The notes: generated by a model not told the origin, from the sequence alone. A DNA stretch of 52,072 nt from Polaromonas sp. (GCA_026400075.1 JAPLPS010000070.1:1-52072), one strand, 5' to 3'; shown: positions 8,831-18,650, numbered from the stretch's first letter. A program made the numbers and translations.

Positions 8831-9571
8831 TCAAGCCTTCACGCCGCGCCCGCCAAAAATCGCCGTCCCGACTCGCACCATCGTGCTGCCTGCCTGCACC
8901 GCCGCGTCCAGATCCCCCGTCATGCCCATCGACAGCGTATCGAGCGGCGCGGGCAGCAGGCCGCTGGCGTTGAGCTGGTCAAACAGGGCTTTGGTGCGCG
9001 CGTGAACCGCGCAGGCGGCGGCAAAATCGGCCGACGGTTCGGGAATCGCCATCAGCCCGCGCAGCACCAGGCGCGGCAGACGGGCCACTTGCTGCGCCAG
9101 CGCCAGCGCGTTTTCGGGCGCCAGGCCCGATTTGTTCGCGCCGCCGTCGATGTTGACCTGCAGGCAGACCTGCAGCGGCGGCAAATCCGGCGGGCGCTGC
9201 TCGCTCAGGCGCTCGGCGATTTTCAGCCGGTCTAGCGACTGCACCCAGTCGAAGTTTTCCGCCACCAGCCGCGTCTTGTTGCTCTGAATCGGGCCGATGC
9301 AGTGCCACTCCAGCGTCGGCGCGGCCACGCCGGTGCGCGCTGTTTCAGCGTCCTGCCAGCGGCGTAGTTCCGCGATTTTTTCGACGCCTTCGGCGATGTA
9401 GTTTTCGCCAAAAGCGCGCTGCCCGGCGGCGATGGCTTCGATGACGGCGTCGGCGCCAAAAGTTTTGGAAACCGCCAGCAGGCGCACGCCCGCCGGGTCG
9501 CGCCCGGCGGCCCGGCAGGCGGCATGGATTCGGTCATGGACAAGGCAAAGTTGGTGCGCAATCGTGGTCAT
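8831..9571 (-). CDS. yggS: YggS family pyridoxal phosphate homeostasis protein
   Basis: LLAVSKTFGADAVIEAIAAGQRAFGENY...WHCIGPIQSNKTR...LSMGMTGDLDAAVQAGSTMVRVGTAIFG. Confidence 0.95.
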   Translation of the reverse strand: MTTIAHQLCLVHDRIHAACRAAGRDPAGVRLLAVSKTFGADAVIEAIAAGQRAFGENYIAEGVEKIAELRRWQDAETARTGVAAPTLEWHCIGPIQSNKTRLVAENFDWVQSLDRLKIAERLSEQRPPDLPPLQVCLQVNIDGGANKSGLAPENALALAQQVARLPRLVLRGLMAIPEPSADFAAACAVHARTKALFDQLNASGLLPAPLDTLSMGMTGDLDAAVQAGSTMVRVGTAIFGGRGVKA

Positions 9572-9615
9572 AATCCTGACTGTAAACTCAGATTCAACTT
9601 CCAAGGATTTGCCGG

Positions 9616-10659
9616 ATGGACATTACCCAATTGCTGGCCTTCAGCGTCAAGAACAAGGCCTCCGATTTGCACCTCTCGGCCGGCCTGCCGCCGATGATCC
9701 GCGTTCACGGCGACGTGCGGCGCATCAACATCGAGCCGCTAGACCACAAACAGGTTCACGCGATGGTGTACGACATCATGAACGACACCCAGCGCAAGAA
9801 CTACGAAGAATTCCTGGAGGTCGATTTCTCGTTTGAAATTGAGGGGCTGGCGCGCTTTCGGGTCAATGCCTTCAACCACAACCGGGGCGCGGGCGCGGTG
9901 CTGCGAACGATTCCGTCAAAAATCCTGTCGCTGGAGCAGCTGAACGCGCCGAAGATTCTGGCCGAGCTGGCCATGAAGCCGCGCGGCATGGTGCTGGTGA
10001 CCGGCCCGACCGGCTCGGGCAAATCGACCACGCTGGCCGCGATGGTCAACTTCCTGAACGAAAACGAATACGGCCACATCCTGACCGTCGAAGACCCGAT
10101 TGAATTCGTCCACGAATCGAAAAAATGTCTGATCAACCAACGCGAAGTCGGCCCGCACACGCTGAGCTTTAACGCAGCGCTCAAATCCGCGCTGCGCGAG
10201 GATCCGGACGCGATTCTGGTCGGCGAAATGCGCGATCTGGAAACCATCCGCCTGGCCATGTCGGCCGCTGAAACCGGCCACCTGGTGTTCGGCACGCTGC
10301 ACACGTCGAGCGCGGCCAAAACGGTTGACCGGATCATTGACGTGTTCCCGGCCGCCGAAAAGGAAATGATCCGCGCCATGCTGTCCGAGTCGCTGCAGGC
10401 GGTCATTTCGCAGATGCTGTGCAAGACCAAGGACGGCCAGGGCCGGGTCGCGGTGCATGAAATCATGCTCGGCACCCCGGCGATTCGTAATCTGATCCGC
10501 GAAGCCAAGGTGGCGCAGATGTACTCGGCCATCCAGACCGGCAGCGGCATCGGCATGCAGACGCTGGATCAGAACCTGACGGATCTGGTCAAGCGCAACA
10601 TCATCTCCCCGGCCGAAGCGCGCAGCAAGGCCAAAATCCCGGAAAACTTCCCCGGCTGA
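9616..10659 (+). CDS. pilT: Type IV pilus retraction ATPase PilT
   Basis: 347 aa; SDLHLSAGLPPMIRVHGDVRRI, VTGPTGSGKSTTLAAMV, EDPIEFVH, GEMRDLETI, GTLHTSSAAKTVDRIIDVFP. Confidence 0.97.
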   Translation: MDITQLLAFSVKNKASDLHLSAGLPPMIRVHGDVRRINIEPLDHKQVHAMVYDIMNDTQRKNYEEFLEVDFSFEIEGLARFRVNAFNHNRGAGAVLRTIPSKILSLEQLNAPKILAELAMKPRGMVLVTGPTGSGKSTTLAAMVNFLNENEYGHILTVEDPIEFVHESKKCLINQREVGPHTLSFNAALKSALREDPDAILVGEMRDLETIRLAMSAAETGHLVFGTLHTSSAAKTVDRIIDVFPAAEKEMIRAMLSESLQAVISQMLCKTKDGQGRVAVHEIMLGTPAIRNLIREAKVAQMYSAIQTGSGIGMQTLDQNLTDLVKRNIISPAEARSKAKIPENFPG

Positions 10660-10685
10660 TCGCCCCGGAGGCGCTCGAAACTCGC

Positions 10686-11321
10686 ATGAAAAGCCTGCTC
10701 GGACTCCTTGGGCTCTCGCCCGCCCCGCAGCAGGAGGGCCAGAGCGCCGAGTCGGAGTTTTTCTCGACCGCTTTTGCCGATCAGGGCGTGGATCCGGCCA
10801 TGCTGGTGCCCTGGGAGGCGCGCGCCAACGAGGTGGGCGCCAAGCGCCTGCCGCCCGAGCGCGGCAGCCAGCAGCTCCAGCAGCTGTGGCGCAAGGACAA
10901 ATACATGTCGCGCCTGGCATCGGACTCGGTCGCCGCCCGGCTGGAGCGGTTTTTTGATTTCGCCAGCCTGCCCGCCGGGCGCGACGTGATCCGCCAGGAC
11001 GAATACAGCAACTTCATGATCGTGCTGCTCAGCGGCACCATCGCCGTCGGCCGGGCGCAAGCCTGGGGCGAGCAGCTGCGCCTGAGCCAGGCGCGCCCCG
11101 GCAACATCCTGGGCGAAATGTCGCTGCTCGACAGCGGCAGGCGCTTTTCCGTCTGCACCTCGCTGAGCGAGTGCGACATCGCGGTGCTCAGCGCCCAGTC
11201 GCTTGACGAGATGATGGCCAGCGACCCGGCGCTGGCGGCGCTTTTAATTGCCGTGCTGGCGCGCAAACTGTCGGTGCGGCTGCGCATGGCCAGCACCCGG
11301 TCGGGTGGAAAAAAAGGCTGA
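10686..11321 (+). CDS. Cyclic nucleotide-binding domain protein between pilT and pilU
   Basis: FFDFASLPAGRDVIRQDEYSNFMIVLLSGTIAVGR...PGNILGEMSLLDSGRRFSVCTSLSECDIAVL matches the cNMP-binding fold. Confidence 0.85.
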   Translation: MKSLLGLLGLSPAPQQEGQSAESEFFSTAFADQGVDPAMLVPWEARANEVGAKRLPPERGSQQLQQLWRKDKYMSRLASDSVAARLERFFDFASLPAGRDVIRQDEYSNFMIVLLSGTIAVGRAQAWGEQLRLSQARPGNILGEMSLLDSGRRFSVCTSLSECDIAVLSAQSLDEMMASDPALAALLIAVLARKLSVRLRMASTRSGGKKG

Positions 11322-11372
11322 AGCGGCGCGCAGGCGCGGCCCCGGCGGATAAATACATAACCAGGAACTCTC

Positions 11373-12509
11373 ATGGAACGCGATCAGGCCAGTAAATTCA
11401 TCAACGATCTTCTCAGGCTGATGGTCAGCCGGGGCGGCAGCGACATGTTCATCACCAGCGACTTCCCGCCCGCCATCAAGGTCAGTGGCCAGATGACCAA
11501 GCTGTCCTCCCAGCCGCTCAACGCGGGTCACACGATGACGCTGGCGCGCGCCATCATGAACGACAAGCAGGCCGCCGAGTTCGAGCGCACCAAGGAATGC
11601 AACTTCGCCATTTCGCCGCCGGGCATCGGCCGTTTCCGGGTCAACGCATTCATCCAGCAGAGCAAGGTCGGCATGGTGATGCGGGTGATTCCGGCCACGC
11701 TGCCGACGCTCGACGGCATGGGCATGCCGCCGGTGCTCAAGGAAGTGGTGATGACCAAGCGCGGTCTGGTGATTCTGGTCGGCTCGACCGGTTCGGGCAA
11801 ATCGACGACGATGGCGGCGATGGTGGACTGGCGCAACGAGCAGTCGCACGGCCACATCATCACGATTGAAGACCCGGTGGAGTTTGTCCATCCGCACAAG
11901 AACTGCGTCATCACCCAGCGCGAAGTCGGCCTGGACACCGACAGCTGGGAAGCGGCGCTGAAAAACACGCTGCGCCAGGCGCCTGACGTGATTTTGATGG
12001 GCGAAATCCGCGACCGCGAGACGATGGAACACGCGCTGGCCTTTGCCGAAACCGGCCACCTGTGCCTGGCCACGCTGCACGCCAACAGCGCGAATCAGGC
12101 ACTAGACCGGGTGATCAACTTCTTCCCCGAAGAGCGCCGCATCCAGCTGCTGATGGACATGTCGCTCAACCTCAAGGCCTTCGTGTCGCAGCGGCTGGTG
12201 CCCAAACAGGACGGTAAAGGCCGTTTTGCCGCCGTCGAGATCCTGCTGAACTCGCCGCTGATTGCCGACCTGATCATCAAGGGCGAAGTCAGCGAGATCA
12301 AGGAGATCATGAAGAAAAGCCGCAACCTGGGCATGCAGACCTTCGACCAGGCGCTGTTTGACGCGTTTGAAAACAACCTGATCCACTACGAAGACGCGCT
12401 GCGCAATGCCGACTCGGTCAATGACCTGCGCCTGCAGATCAAGCTCAATTCCAAGCGCGCCAAGTCCACCGACCTGTCGGCCGGCACCGAGCATTTTGCG
12501 ATTGTTTGA
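11373..12509 (+). CDS. pilU: PilT/PilU family type IV pilus ATPase (PilU)
   Basis: 378 aa; GGSDMFITSDFPPAIKVSGQM, VGSTGSGKSTTMAAMVDWRN, EDPVEFVHPHKN, GEIRDRETMEHAL. Confidence 0.95.
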   Translation: MERDQASKFINDLLRLMVSRGGSDMFITSDFPPAIKVSGQMTKLSSQPLNAGHTMTLARAIMNDKQAAEFERTKECNFAISPPGIGRFRVNAFIQQSKVGMVMRVIPATLPTLDGMGMPPVLKEVVMTKRGLVILVGSTGSGKSTTMAAMVDWRNEQSHGHIITIEDPVEFVHPHKNCVITQREVGLDTDSWEAALKNTLRQAPDVILMGEIRDRETMEHALAFAETGHLCLATLHANSANQALDRVINFFPEERRIQLLMDMSLNLKAFVSQRLVPKQDGKGRFAAVEILLNSPLIADLIIKGEVSEIKEIMKKSRNLGMQTFDQALFDAFENNLIHYEDALRNADSVNDLRLQIKLNSKRAKSTDLSAGTEHFAIV

Positions 12510-12579
12510 AGCGCGCAGTCCATGCCTTCGGCCATGAAAATGGCGCGACCCCCTCAACCTTTTCCAGACGCACCTGAAA

Positions 12580-13479
12580 ATGTCCCTCACGCCTAAAACC
12601 TACGCCGCCTGCGCGCCCGCCCCTGTCGCCTTTCTGGGCCTGGGCGTGATGGGCTACCCGATGGCCGGCCACCTGGCGCGCGCCGGTCATGCGGTGACGG
12701 TGTACAACCGCAGCCCGGCCAAAGCGCAAGCCTGGCGCGCTCAATTCGGCCAGTACACGGCGGCCACGCCGCGTGAAGCCGCGCTCGGCGCCGCCATCGT
12801 TTTTTGCTGCGTCGGCAACGACGAGGATCTGCGCTCGGTCACGCTGGGCGCCGACGGCGCTTTTGCCGGCATGGCGCCGGGCGCGGTGTTTGTCGATCAC
12901 ACGACGGCCTCGGCCAGCGTGGCCCGCGAGCTGTACGGCGCGGCGAAAAACATCGGCCTGCAATTTATCGACGCGCCGGTCTCGGGCGGTCAGGCGGGCG
13001 CGCAAAACGGCGCGCTGACGGTGATGTGCGGCGGCCAGGCGGCAGCGTTTGACGCCATCAAACCGGTCGGCATGGCGTTTTCAAAAGCCTTCACGCTGAT
13101 GGGCGAGAGCGGCGCCGGTCAGCTGACCAAAATGGTGAATCAGATCTGCATCGCCGGGCTGCTGCAGGGTTTGAGCGAAGCCGTGGCTTTTGGCCAAAAA
13201 GCCGGACTGGACATGAACCAGGTGCTGGACGTGATCGGCCAGGGCGCCGCCCAGAGCTGGCAGCTGGACAACCGGGGCAAGACGATGGCGGCGGACAAGT
13301 TCGACTTCGGCTTTGCGGTGGACTGGATGCGCAAGGATCTGGGGCTGGTGCTCGACGAGGCCAGGGGCAACGGCGCACGCCTGCCAGTGACGGCGCTGGT
13401 AGACCAGTTTTACGCCGATGTGCAGGCGCTGGGCGGCCAGCGCTGGGACACCTCCAGCCTGATCAAGCGGCTGAAATAG
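12580..13479 (+). CDS. NAD(P)-dependent oxidoreductase (3-hydroxyisobutyrate dehydrogenase-like)
   Basis: FLGLGVMGYPMAGHLARAGHAVTVYNRS; DAPVSGGQAGAQNGALTVMCGG. Confidence 0.92.
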   Translation: MSLTPKTYAACAPAPVAFLGLGVMGYPMAGHLARAGHAVTVYNRSPAKAQAWRAQFGQYTAATPREAALGAAIVFCCVGNDEDLRSVTLGADGAFAGMAPGAVFVDHTTASASVARELYGAAKNIGLQFIDAPVSGGQAGAQNGALTVMCGGQAAAFDAIKPVGMAFSKAFTLMGESGAGQLTKMVNQICIAGLLQGLSEAVAFGQKAGLDMNQVLDVIGQGAAQSWQLDNRGKTMAADKFDFGFAVDWMRKDLGLVLDEARGNGARLPVTALVDQFYADVQALGGQRWDTSSLIKRLK

Positions 13480-13504
13480 GCGGCGCGCCGCCCGCGTGGC
13501 GGCG

Positions 13505-14131
13505 TTACAGCGACGAGCGCAGCCGCGCCAGCTCATCTTCGCTGATGATCTCCAGCACCCGGACGACTTTTTGCACGCCCGGCGTGGCGCGCACCACTTC
13601 GGTGGCGCGGTCTGCCTCGCGCTGCGTGACACGCCCCATCAGGTAAACCGTGCCACGCTCAGTGACCAGCTTGAAGGCGTTCAGCTTCAAATCGGCGGCA
13701 TCAATCAGCATCGCCTTGACGTGGCCACTGAGCAGCACATCCGAAGAGCGCACCGCAAACGAAGGACTGTCGAGCACTTCGAGCTCGTTGACCACCGAGT
13801 TCACGTTCTCCACCTGCGAGACAAGCTGCTCAACCCACTCTTTGTCCTTGAGGCTGGGCACTTCGCCAGTCATCAGCACCTTGCGGTTGTAGCTGGCCAG
13901 ATTGACGCGCACCCGGGTGCCTAGGTTGGCGCGGATCTGGCTGGCTCCGCGCAGCTCTATGCCTTCATCTTCGAGCTGGGTGCCGGAGGTGCGGCGGTCT
14001 GCCACCACCATGCCGCCGCCGACCACGGCGCCGCCAACCAGCAGCGGCCCGACACAGGCGCTGAGCGAGCTGCCCAGCAAAATGGCCGCACCCAGGGCGC
14101 AGACCAATCGGTTCATTGAAGCAAATTTCAT
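13505..14131 (-). CDS. BON domain-containing lipoprotein (DolP/OsmY-like)
   Basis: Signal/lipobox region LLGSSLSACVGPLL and two BON-like repeats ...VNLASYNRKVLMTGEVPS...RGTVYLMGRVTQREAD. Confidence 0.88.
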   Translation of the reverse strand: MKFASMNRLVCALGAAILLGSSLSACVGPLLVGGAVVGGGMVVADRRTSGTQLEDEGIELRGASQIRANLGTRVRVNLASYNRKVLMTGEVPSLKDKEWVEQLVSQVENVNSVVNELEVLDSPSFAVRSSDVLLSGHVKAMLIDAADLKLNAFKLVTERGTVYLMGRVTQREADRATEVVRATPGVQKVVRVLEIISEDELARLRSSL

Positions 14132-14724
14132 GAAGACTCCTGATCGCCAAGTAATTGGGTGTCCACGCCATCACAGATGCAGTGGAGCACTAAAAGATGC
14201 ACCTCCTGGATGCGGGCGGTGCGCTCATGCGGCACGCAGATATGCACATCGGTTTCGCGCAGGGCGTCGTTGATCTTGCCGCCACCATGACCGGTCAGCG
14301 CCACGACCGTCATGTCGCGCCCGTGCGCCGCCTCAATCGCGGCCAGCACATTGGCCGAATTGCCGCTGGTGCTGATGGCCAGCAGCACGTCACCCGCGCT
14401 GCCCAGCGCACGCACCTGCTTGGAAAAGATCACGCTGAAGTCGTAATCATTGGCAATGGCGGTGATGATGGAGCTGTCGGTGGTCAGCGCGATGGCGCCG
14501 AGTTCGGGGCGCTCGCGCTCGTAGCGGCCGACAAATTCGGCGGCGAAATGCTGCGCGTCCGCCGCCGAGCCGCCGTTGCCGCAGGCCAGCACCTTGCCGC
14601 CGCTGGTGACGCTGGCCAAAATGGCGTTGACGGCGGCGGCAATCGGCGCCGACAAGACCTGCGCCGCCTGGTATTTCAGGTCGGCGCTGTCGATAAACTG
14701 CTGTTCGATTCGTTGTTCAAGCAT
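14128..14724 (-). CDS. SIS domain protein (GmhA/DiaA-like)
   Basis: MLEQRIEQQFIDSADLKYQ; GGKVLACGNGGSAADAQHFAAEFVGRYERERP. Confidence 0.92.
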   Translation of the reverse strand: MLEQRIEQQFIDSADLKYQAAQVLSAPIAAAVNAILASVTSGGKVLACGNGGSAADAQHFAAEFVGRYERERPELGAIALTTDSSIITAIANDYDFSVIFSKQVRALGSAGDVLLAISTSGNSANVLAAIEAAHGRDMTVVALTGHGGGKINDALRETDVHICVPHERTARIQEVHLLVLHCICDGVDTQLLGDQESS

Positions 14725-14741
14725 GGGCAGATGATAGCGGG

Positions 14742-15245
14742 TCAGAAAGCATCGAAAGCCGCCTGCAACCACTCGATACAGGCGCCGCAGTCCTCGGGCG
14801 CTGCGCCTGCCAGCGGCGTGCCGTGAATCAGCAGCGCGTCAAAACGGCACGGCGGCGGGCTGGCCAGGCGCATCAGGTAGTGGCGCGCCGCAAAAATGAT
14901 ACGCCGCTGCTTGGTCGCCGTGATGCTGGCGCCCGCGCCGCCGTGGGACTGGCTGGCACGCTGGCGCACCTCGACAAACACCAGCGTGCCGTCGGGCGCG
15001 CGCATGATTAAATCAATCTCGCCGCCGCCGCGCCCCGGCGTGGCGTAATTGGCCTGGATCAGGCGCAAGCCGCGCTGGCGCAGATAGGCCAGCGCAAGGG
15101 CTTCGGCGACATCGCCCTTTGACTTGGTGGTAACCTGCTTCGTTAACTTCGGCGCGGCAACTGCTGCGCCCTGGACGAGCTTTTTGGCAAGGCCCGCTTC
15201 CCCGCCCTGCGGCAGCGGAGCCAGCTGTTTTCTGGACAACGACAT
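14742..15245 (-). CDS. UPF0102 family protein YraN
   Basis: GDVAEALALAYLRQRGLRLIQANYATPGRGGGEIDLIMRAPDGTLVFVEVRQR. Confidence 0.92.
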   Translation of the reverse strand: MSLSRKQLAPLPQGGEAGLAKKLVQGAAVAAPKLTKQVTTKSKGDVAEALALAYLRQRGLRLIQANYATPGRGGGEIDLIMRAPDGTLVFVEVRQRASQSHGGAGASITATKQRRIIFAARHYLMRLASPPPCRFDALLIHGTPLAGAAPEDCGACIEWLQAAFDAF

Positions 15246-16156
15246 TGAACGCCTCTTTTGACCTGGCACTGGATGCGGCACGCGCCGCCGCCGGCATGCA
15301 AACTTACCCCGAAGCCACGCTGTATGTCGTGGCCACGCCGATTGGCAACCTGGCCGACATCAGCCTGCGCGCACTCTACGTGCTGCAGCGGGTGGACGCC
15401 ATCGCCTGCGAGGACAAGCGCCACACCCAGCCGCTGCTGCGCCAGTATGGCATTGAAAAACCACTGCTGGCCGTGCATCAGCACAACGAGGCCGAGGCCG
15501 CCCAGCTGGTCGTCGAGCGACTCCAGCGCGGCGAGCGCGTGGCCTATGTCAGCGACGCGGGCACGCCCGCCGTCAGCGACCCCGGCGCCCGTCTGGTGGC
15601 CGCCGTGCGCGCCGCCGGGCTGAAAATCATGCCGCTGCCCGGCGCCAGCAGCGTCACCACCGTCTTGAGTGCCGCTGGCGTGACGCGGGCCGAAGGCAGC
15701 GGCGACAGCGGCAGCAGCTTTGTCTTTGCCGGTTTTTTGCCGAGCAAAGCCGCCGAGCGCGACCAGGCGATTGCCGGGCTGCAGCGCGACACCCGCGCCA
15801 TCGTGATTCTGGAAGCGCCGCACCGCATCGAAGCGCTGGCGCGTGCGATGGCCGTGCTGCAGGGCCGCCTGATCACCGTCGGCCGCGAGCTGACCAAGCA
15901 GTTCGAGGAAATCGCCACCATGCCCGCGCAGGATTTTGCCGCCTGGCTGGACGCCGGGCCGCAGCGCACACGCGGCGAATTCGCGCTCGTGCTGCACGCC
16001 ACCAGCGCCTTTGAAGGCCCGGACGACAGCGTGCGCGTGTTGAAACTGCTGCTGGCCGAGCTGCCGCTGAAAACCGCCGTCAAGCTGGCCGCCGACATCA
16101 CCGGCGCGCCCCGCAACGAACTCTACGATACCGCCTTGAAGCTAAAAAACGAATGA
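15245..16156 (+). CDS. rsmI: 16S rRNA (cytidine(1402)-2'-O)-methyltransferase RsmI
   Basis: LYVVATPIGNLADISLRAL, CEDKRHTQPLL, SDAGTPAVSDPGARLV; TTG at 15245 or ATG at 15296 may be the start. Confidence 0.94.
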   Translation: MNASFDLALDAARAAAGMQTYPEATLYVVATPIGNLADISLRALYVLQRVDAIACEDKRHTQPLLRQYGIEKPLLAVHQHNEAEAAQLVVERLQRGERVAYVSDAGTPAVSDPGARLVAAVRAAGLKIMPLPGASSVTTVLSAAGVTRAEGSGDSGSSFVFAGFLPSKAAERDQAIAGLQRDTRAIVILEAPHRIEALARAMAVLQGRLITVGRELTKQFEEIATMPAQDFAAWLDAGPQRTRGEFALVLHATSAFEGPDDSVRVLKLLLAELPLKTAVKLAADITGAPRNELYDTALKLKNE

Positions 16157-17382
16157 ATCCAAACGCCGCTGAACTCTGGCCCGGCCCGCGCTGGGCGCTG
16201 GCCGTGTTGCTGGCGGTGCTCGGCATGCTGGGGCCGTTTTCAATCGACACCTATATTCCGGCCTTTGCCGGGATGACGCAGTCGCTGGGCGCGACGCCGG
16301 TGCAGATGCAGCAAACGCTGTCGGCTTATCTGTTCGGCTTTGCCTTCATGAACCTGTTTCATGGCGCGATGGCCGACAGCTTTGGCCGCCGCCCGGTGGT
16401 GCTGTGGGGCATTGCGATGTTCACGCTGGCCTCGGCGGGCTGCGCGCTGTCGCAAAGCGTTGGCCAGTTGGTGTTTTTTCGGGCCATGCAGGGTTTATCG
16501 ACCGGCGCCGGAATTGTTGTCTCGCGCGCGGTGATCCGCGACCTGTTCCCGCCCGCGCAGGCGCAGCAGGTGATGAGCCAGGTGACAATTTACTTTGGCG
16601 TGGCGCCCGCGCTGGCGCCGATTGTCGGCGGCTGGTTGTTTGTGCATCTGGGCTGGCACAGCATTTTCTGGTTTTTAACCGCAGTGGGCGTGCTGCTGTG
16701 GACGGTCAATTTCAAATTTCTGCCCGAGACGCTGGCGCCCGAGGCGCGCCAGCCTTTCGAGGTGCGCGATCTGCTGCGCGGCTACTGGCAGCTGGTCGGC
16801 TCAAACCCGCGCTTTTTGCTGCTGGCGCTGGCCAGCGGTGTGCCGTTCAACGGCATGTTTTTGTACGTGCTCGCGGCACCGGCTTTTCTCGGCGAGCATC
16901 TGGGCCTGGCGCCGACGCAGTTTTTCTGGTTTTTCGTGCTGACCATTTCCGGCATCATGGCGGGCGCCTGGCTGAGCGGGCGCCTGGCCGGAAAAATCGC
17001 GCCCAAGCGGCAAATTCGCCACGGCTTTGTCATCATGCTGGTGACGGCGCTGCTGAATCTGGCGGCCAATTTGCTGCTGCCCGCGCATGTGTCCTGGGCG
17101 CTGTTTCCGATTGCGCTGTTTGCCTTTGGCTGGGCGCTGATGGTGCCGGTGGTCACGCTGCTGGTGCTCGATTTATATCCCGAGCGGCGCGGCATGGCCT
17201 CGTCGCTGCAGGCTTTTGTCGGCTCGACGGCGAACGGGCTGGTCGCCGGTGTCATTGCGCCGCTGGTGATGCACTCGACGCCCGCGCTGGCCGCCGTGTC
17301 GCTGGGCATGCTGTGCATTGGCCTGTTCGCCTGGCTGTACCTGCACCACCGCTGGCCGGAGATTGGCCGCACGCCGGGCTGA
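16153..17382 (+). CDS. Bcr/CflA family multidrug efflux MFS transporter
   Basis: 409 aa, 12-TM pattern, FSIDTYIPAFAGM, FHGAMADSFGRRPVVLWG. Confidence 0.93.
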   Translation: MNPNAAELWPGPRWALAVLLAVLGMLGPFSIDTYIPAFAGMTQSLGATPVQMQQTLSAYLFGFAFMNLFHGAMADSFGRRPVVLWGIAMFTLASAGCALSQSVGQLVFFRAMQGLSTGAGIVVSRAVIRDLFPPAQAQQVMSQVTIYFGVAPALAPIVGGWLFVHLGWHSIFWFLTAVGVLLWTVNFKFLPETLAPEARQPFEVRDLLRGYWQLVGSNPRFLLLALASGVPFNGMFLYVLAAPAFLGEHLGLAPTQFFWFFVLTISGIMAGAWLSGRLAGKIAPKRQIRHGFVIMLVTALLNLAANLLLPAHVSWALFPIALFAFGWALMVPVVTLLVLDLYPERRGMASSLQAFVGSTANGLVAGVIAPLVMHSTPALAAVSLGMLCIGLFAWLYLHHRWPEIGRTPG

Positions 17383-17580
17383 CGCCAGCACCGCTTCAGC
17401 AAAACATCAAGGCGATCAGCGCGGCATCCTCACCGAGGTTGAGCAGCGCATAGCTGGCAGCGCGCAGCAGCAGGTAAGCGGCCGTGTCGAGGTAGGAATC
17501 AAGATTCATCAGGAAAAAAGCTGCGCCCTGTGCGCTTGCCTGCCCAGCGTGGGCAGGAGACATCTACGGGATGTGTTTGA

Positions 17581-17656
17581 TGGTGCGGCTGGCGGGGATC
17601 GAACCCACGACCCTTGGCTTCGGAGGCCAATACTCTATCCACTGAGCTACAGCCGC
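17581..17656 (-). tRNA. tRNA-Arg (CCG anticodon)
   Basis: Reverse strand GCGGCTGTAGCTCAGTGGATAGAGTATTGGCCTCCGAAGCCAAGGGTCGTGGGTTCGATCCCCGCCAGCCGCACCA forms a full cloverleaf with encoded CCA. Confidence 0.97.
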
Positions 17657-17783
17657 AACGCTGGAAGAATGGATTCTACCAGCCTGTACAGGCGTCAGTA
17701 TCATTACAGACCCCGTGGCTATAATGCGGCGACCCTGCAGCAGCCTGCGGCAGCCCCCTGATCTCTCGTTTTTTGAGGAAGCC

Positions 17784-18650
17784 ATGAGCGAAAACGCCCC
17801 CAATACGGCCCACAACGGCCCGATCAAGACACCCAAGCAGTTTCTGTCGGCAGTTGCGCTGTCTTTTATCGTGGCTGTTTTTGCCATTATCGGTCTGGCT
17901 TTTTACGTCGCTTCGGCCAGCAAGCCAATGGCAGGCGCGGACAATTCCGAGCGGGCCATCGCCGGGCGCATCCAAAAAGTCGGCATGGTTCAAATCAAGG
18001 AGGGCAACCGTCCTCTGCGCACCGGCGAAGAGGTCTATAAGGTTCAGTGCTCAGCCTGCCACGCCACCGGCGCAATGGGTTCGCCAAAATTTGGCGATGC
18101 GGCGGCTTGGGCACCGCGTATCGGCACCGGCTTTGCGGCACTGCTCAATTCGGCCCTCAAGGGCAAAAATAACATGACGGCGCAAGGCGGCGGCGACTTC
18201 CAGGATGTCGAAGTGGCCCGCGCCGTCGTTTACATGACAACGGCCGCTGGCGGCAAGTTCCCGGAACCCGCAGTGCCTGCAGGCGCTGGCGCCGCGCCCG
18301 CCGCAGAAGCCGCTGCACCAGCAGCCGCCCCGGCTGCCGCCGTAACCCCAGCCGCTGCTGCAACGCCGCCTGCCGCCGCAGCAGCACCCGCCAAGGTCGC
18401 AGCTGCTGGCGCTGGCGCCGGTGAAGCGCTGTACAAGCAAGTTTGTGTGGCCTGCCATGCAGCTGGCGTGGCTGGCGCGCCCAAGTTTGGCGACAAGGCC
18501 GCCTGGGAGCCACGCATCAAAACCGGCCTGGATATGCTGACGACCAGCGCCATCAAGGGCAAAAATGCCATGCCCGCCAAAGGCGGCTCGGCAGCCTCCG
18601 ATGCCGACATCCGCTCGGCTGTTGAATACATGGTGAGCGCAGCCAAATAA
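17784..18650 (+). CDS. Di-heme c-type cytochrome (cytochrome c5-like)
   Basis: Two CxxCH motifs (CSACH, CVACH), N-terminal TM, Ala/Pro-rich linker. Confidence 0.92.
   Translation: MSENAPNTAHNGPIKTPKQFLSAVALSFIVAVFAIIGLAFYVASASKPMAGADNSERAIAGRIQKVGMVQIKEGNRPLRTGEEVYKVQCSACHATGAMGSPKFGDAAAWAPRIGTGFAALLNSALKGKNNMTAQGGGDFQDVEVARAVVYMTTAAGGKFPEPAVPAGAGAAPAAEAAAPAAAPAAAVTPAAAATPPAAAAAPAKVAAAGAGAGEALYKQVCVACHAAGVAGAPKFGDKAAWEPRIKTGLDMLTTSAIKGKNAMPAKGGSAASDADIRSAVEYMVSAAK

Noticed and set aside
8810-8831. Inverted repeat aggcgcc-taatttct-ggcgcct at the 3' end of the ATPase cassette
   Set aside because: Could be a weak terminator, but there is no T-tract and it overlaps the yggS stop codon; no matching repeat was found at the cassette's left edge, so it was not called an insertion boundary.
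17581-17656. tRNA-Arg as a possible integration site
   Set aside because: No integrase, duplicated tRNA 3' end or atypical cargo next to it.
18280-18420. GCC/GCA-rich repetitive tract
   Set aside because: Encodes the Ala/Pro-rich linker between the two heme domains of the cytochrome; ordinary low-complexity linker rather than a functional repeat.
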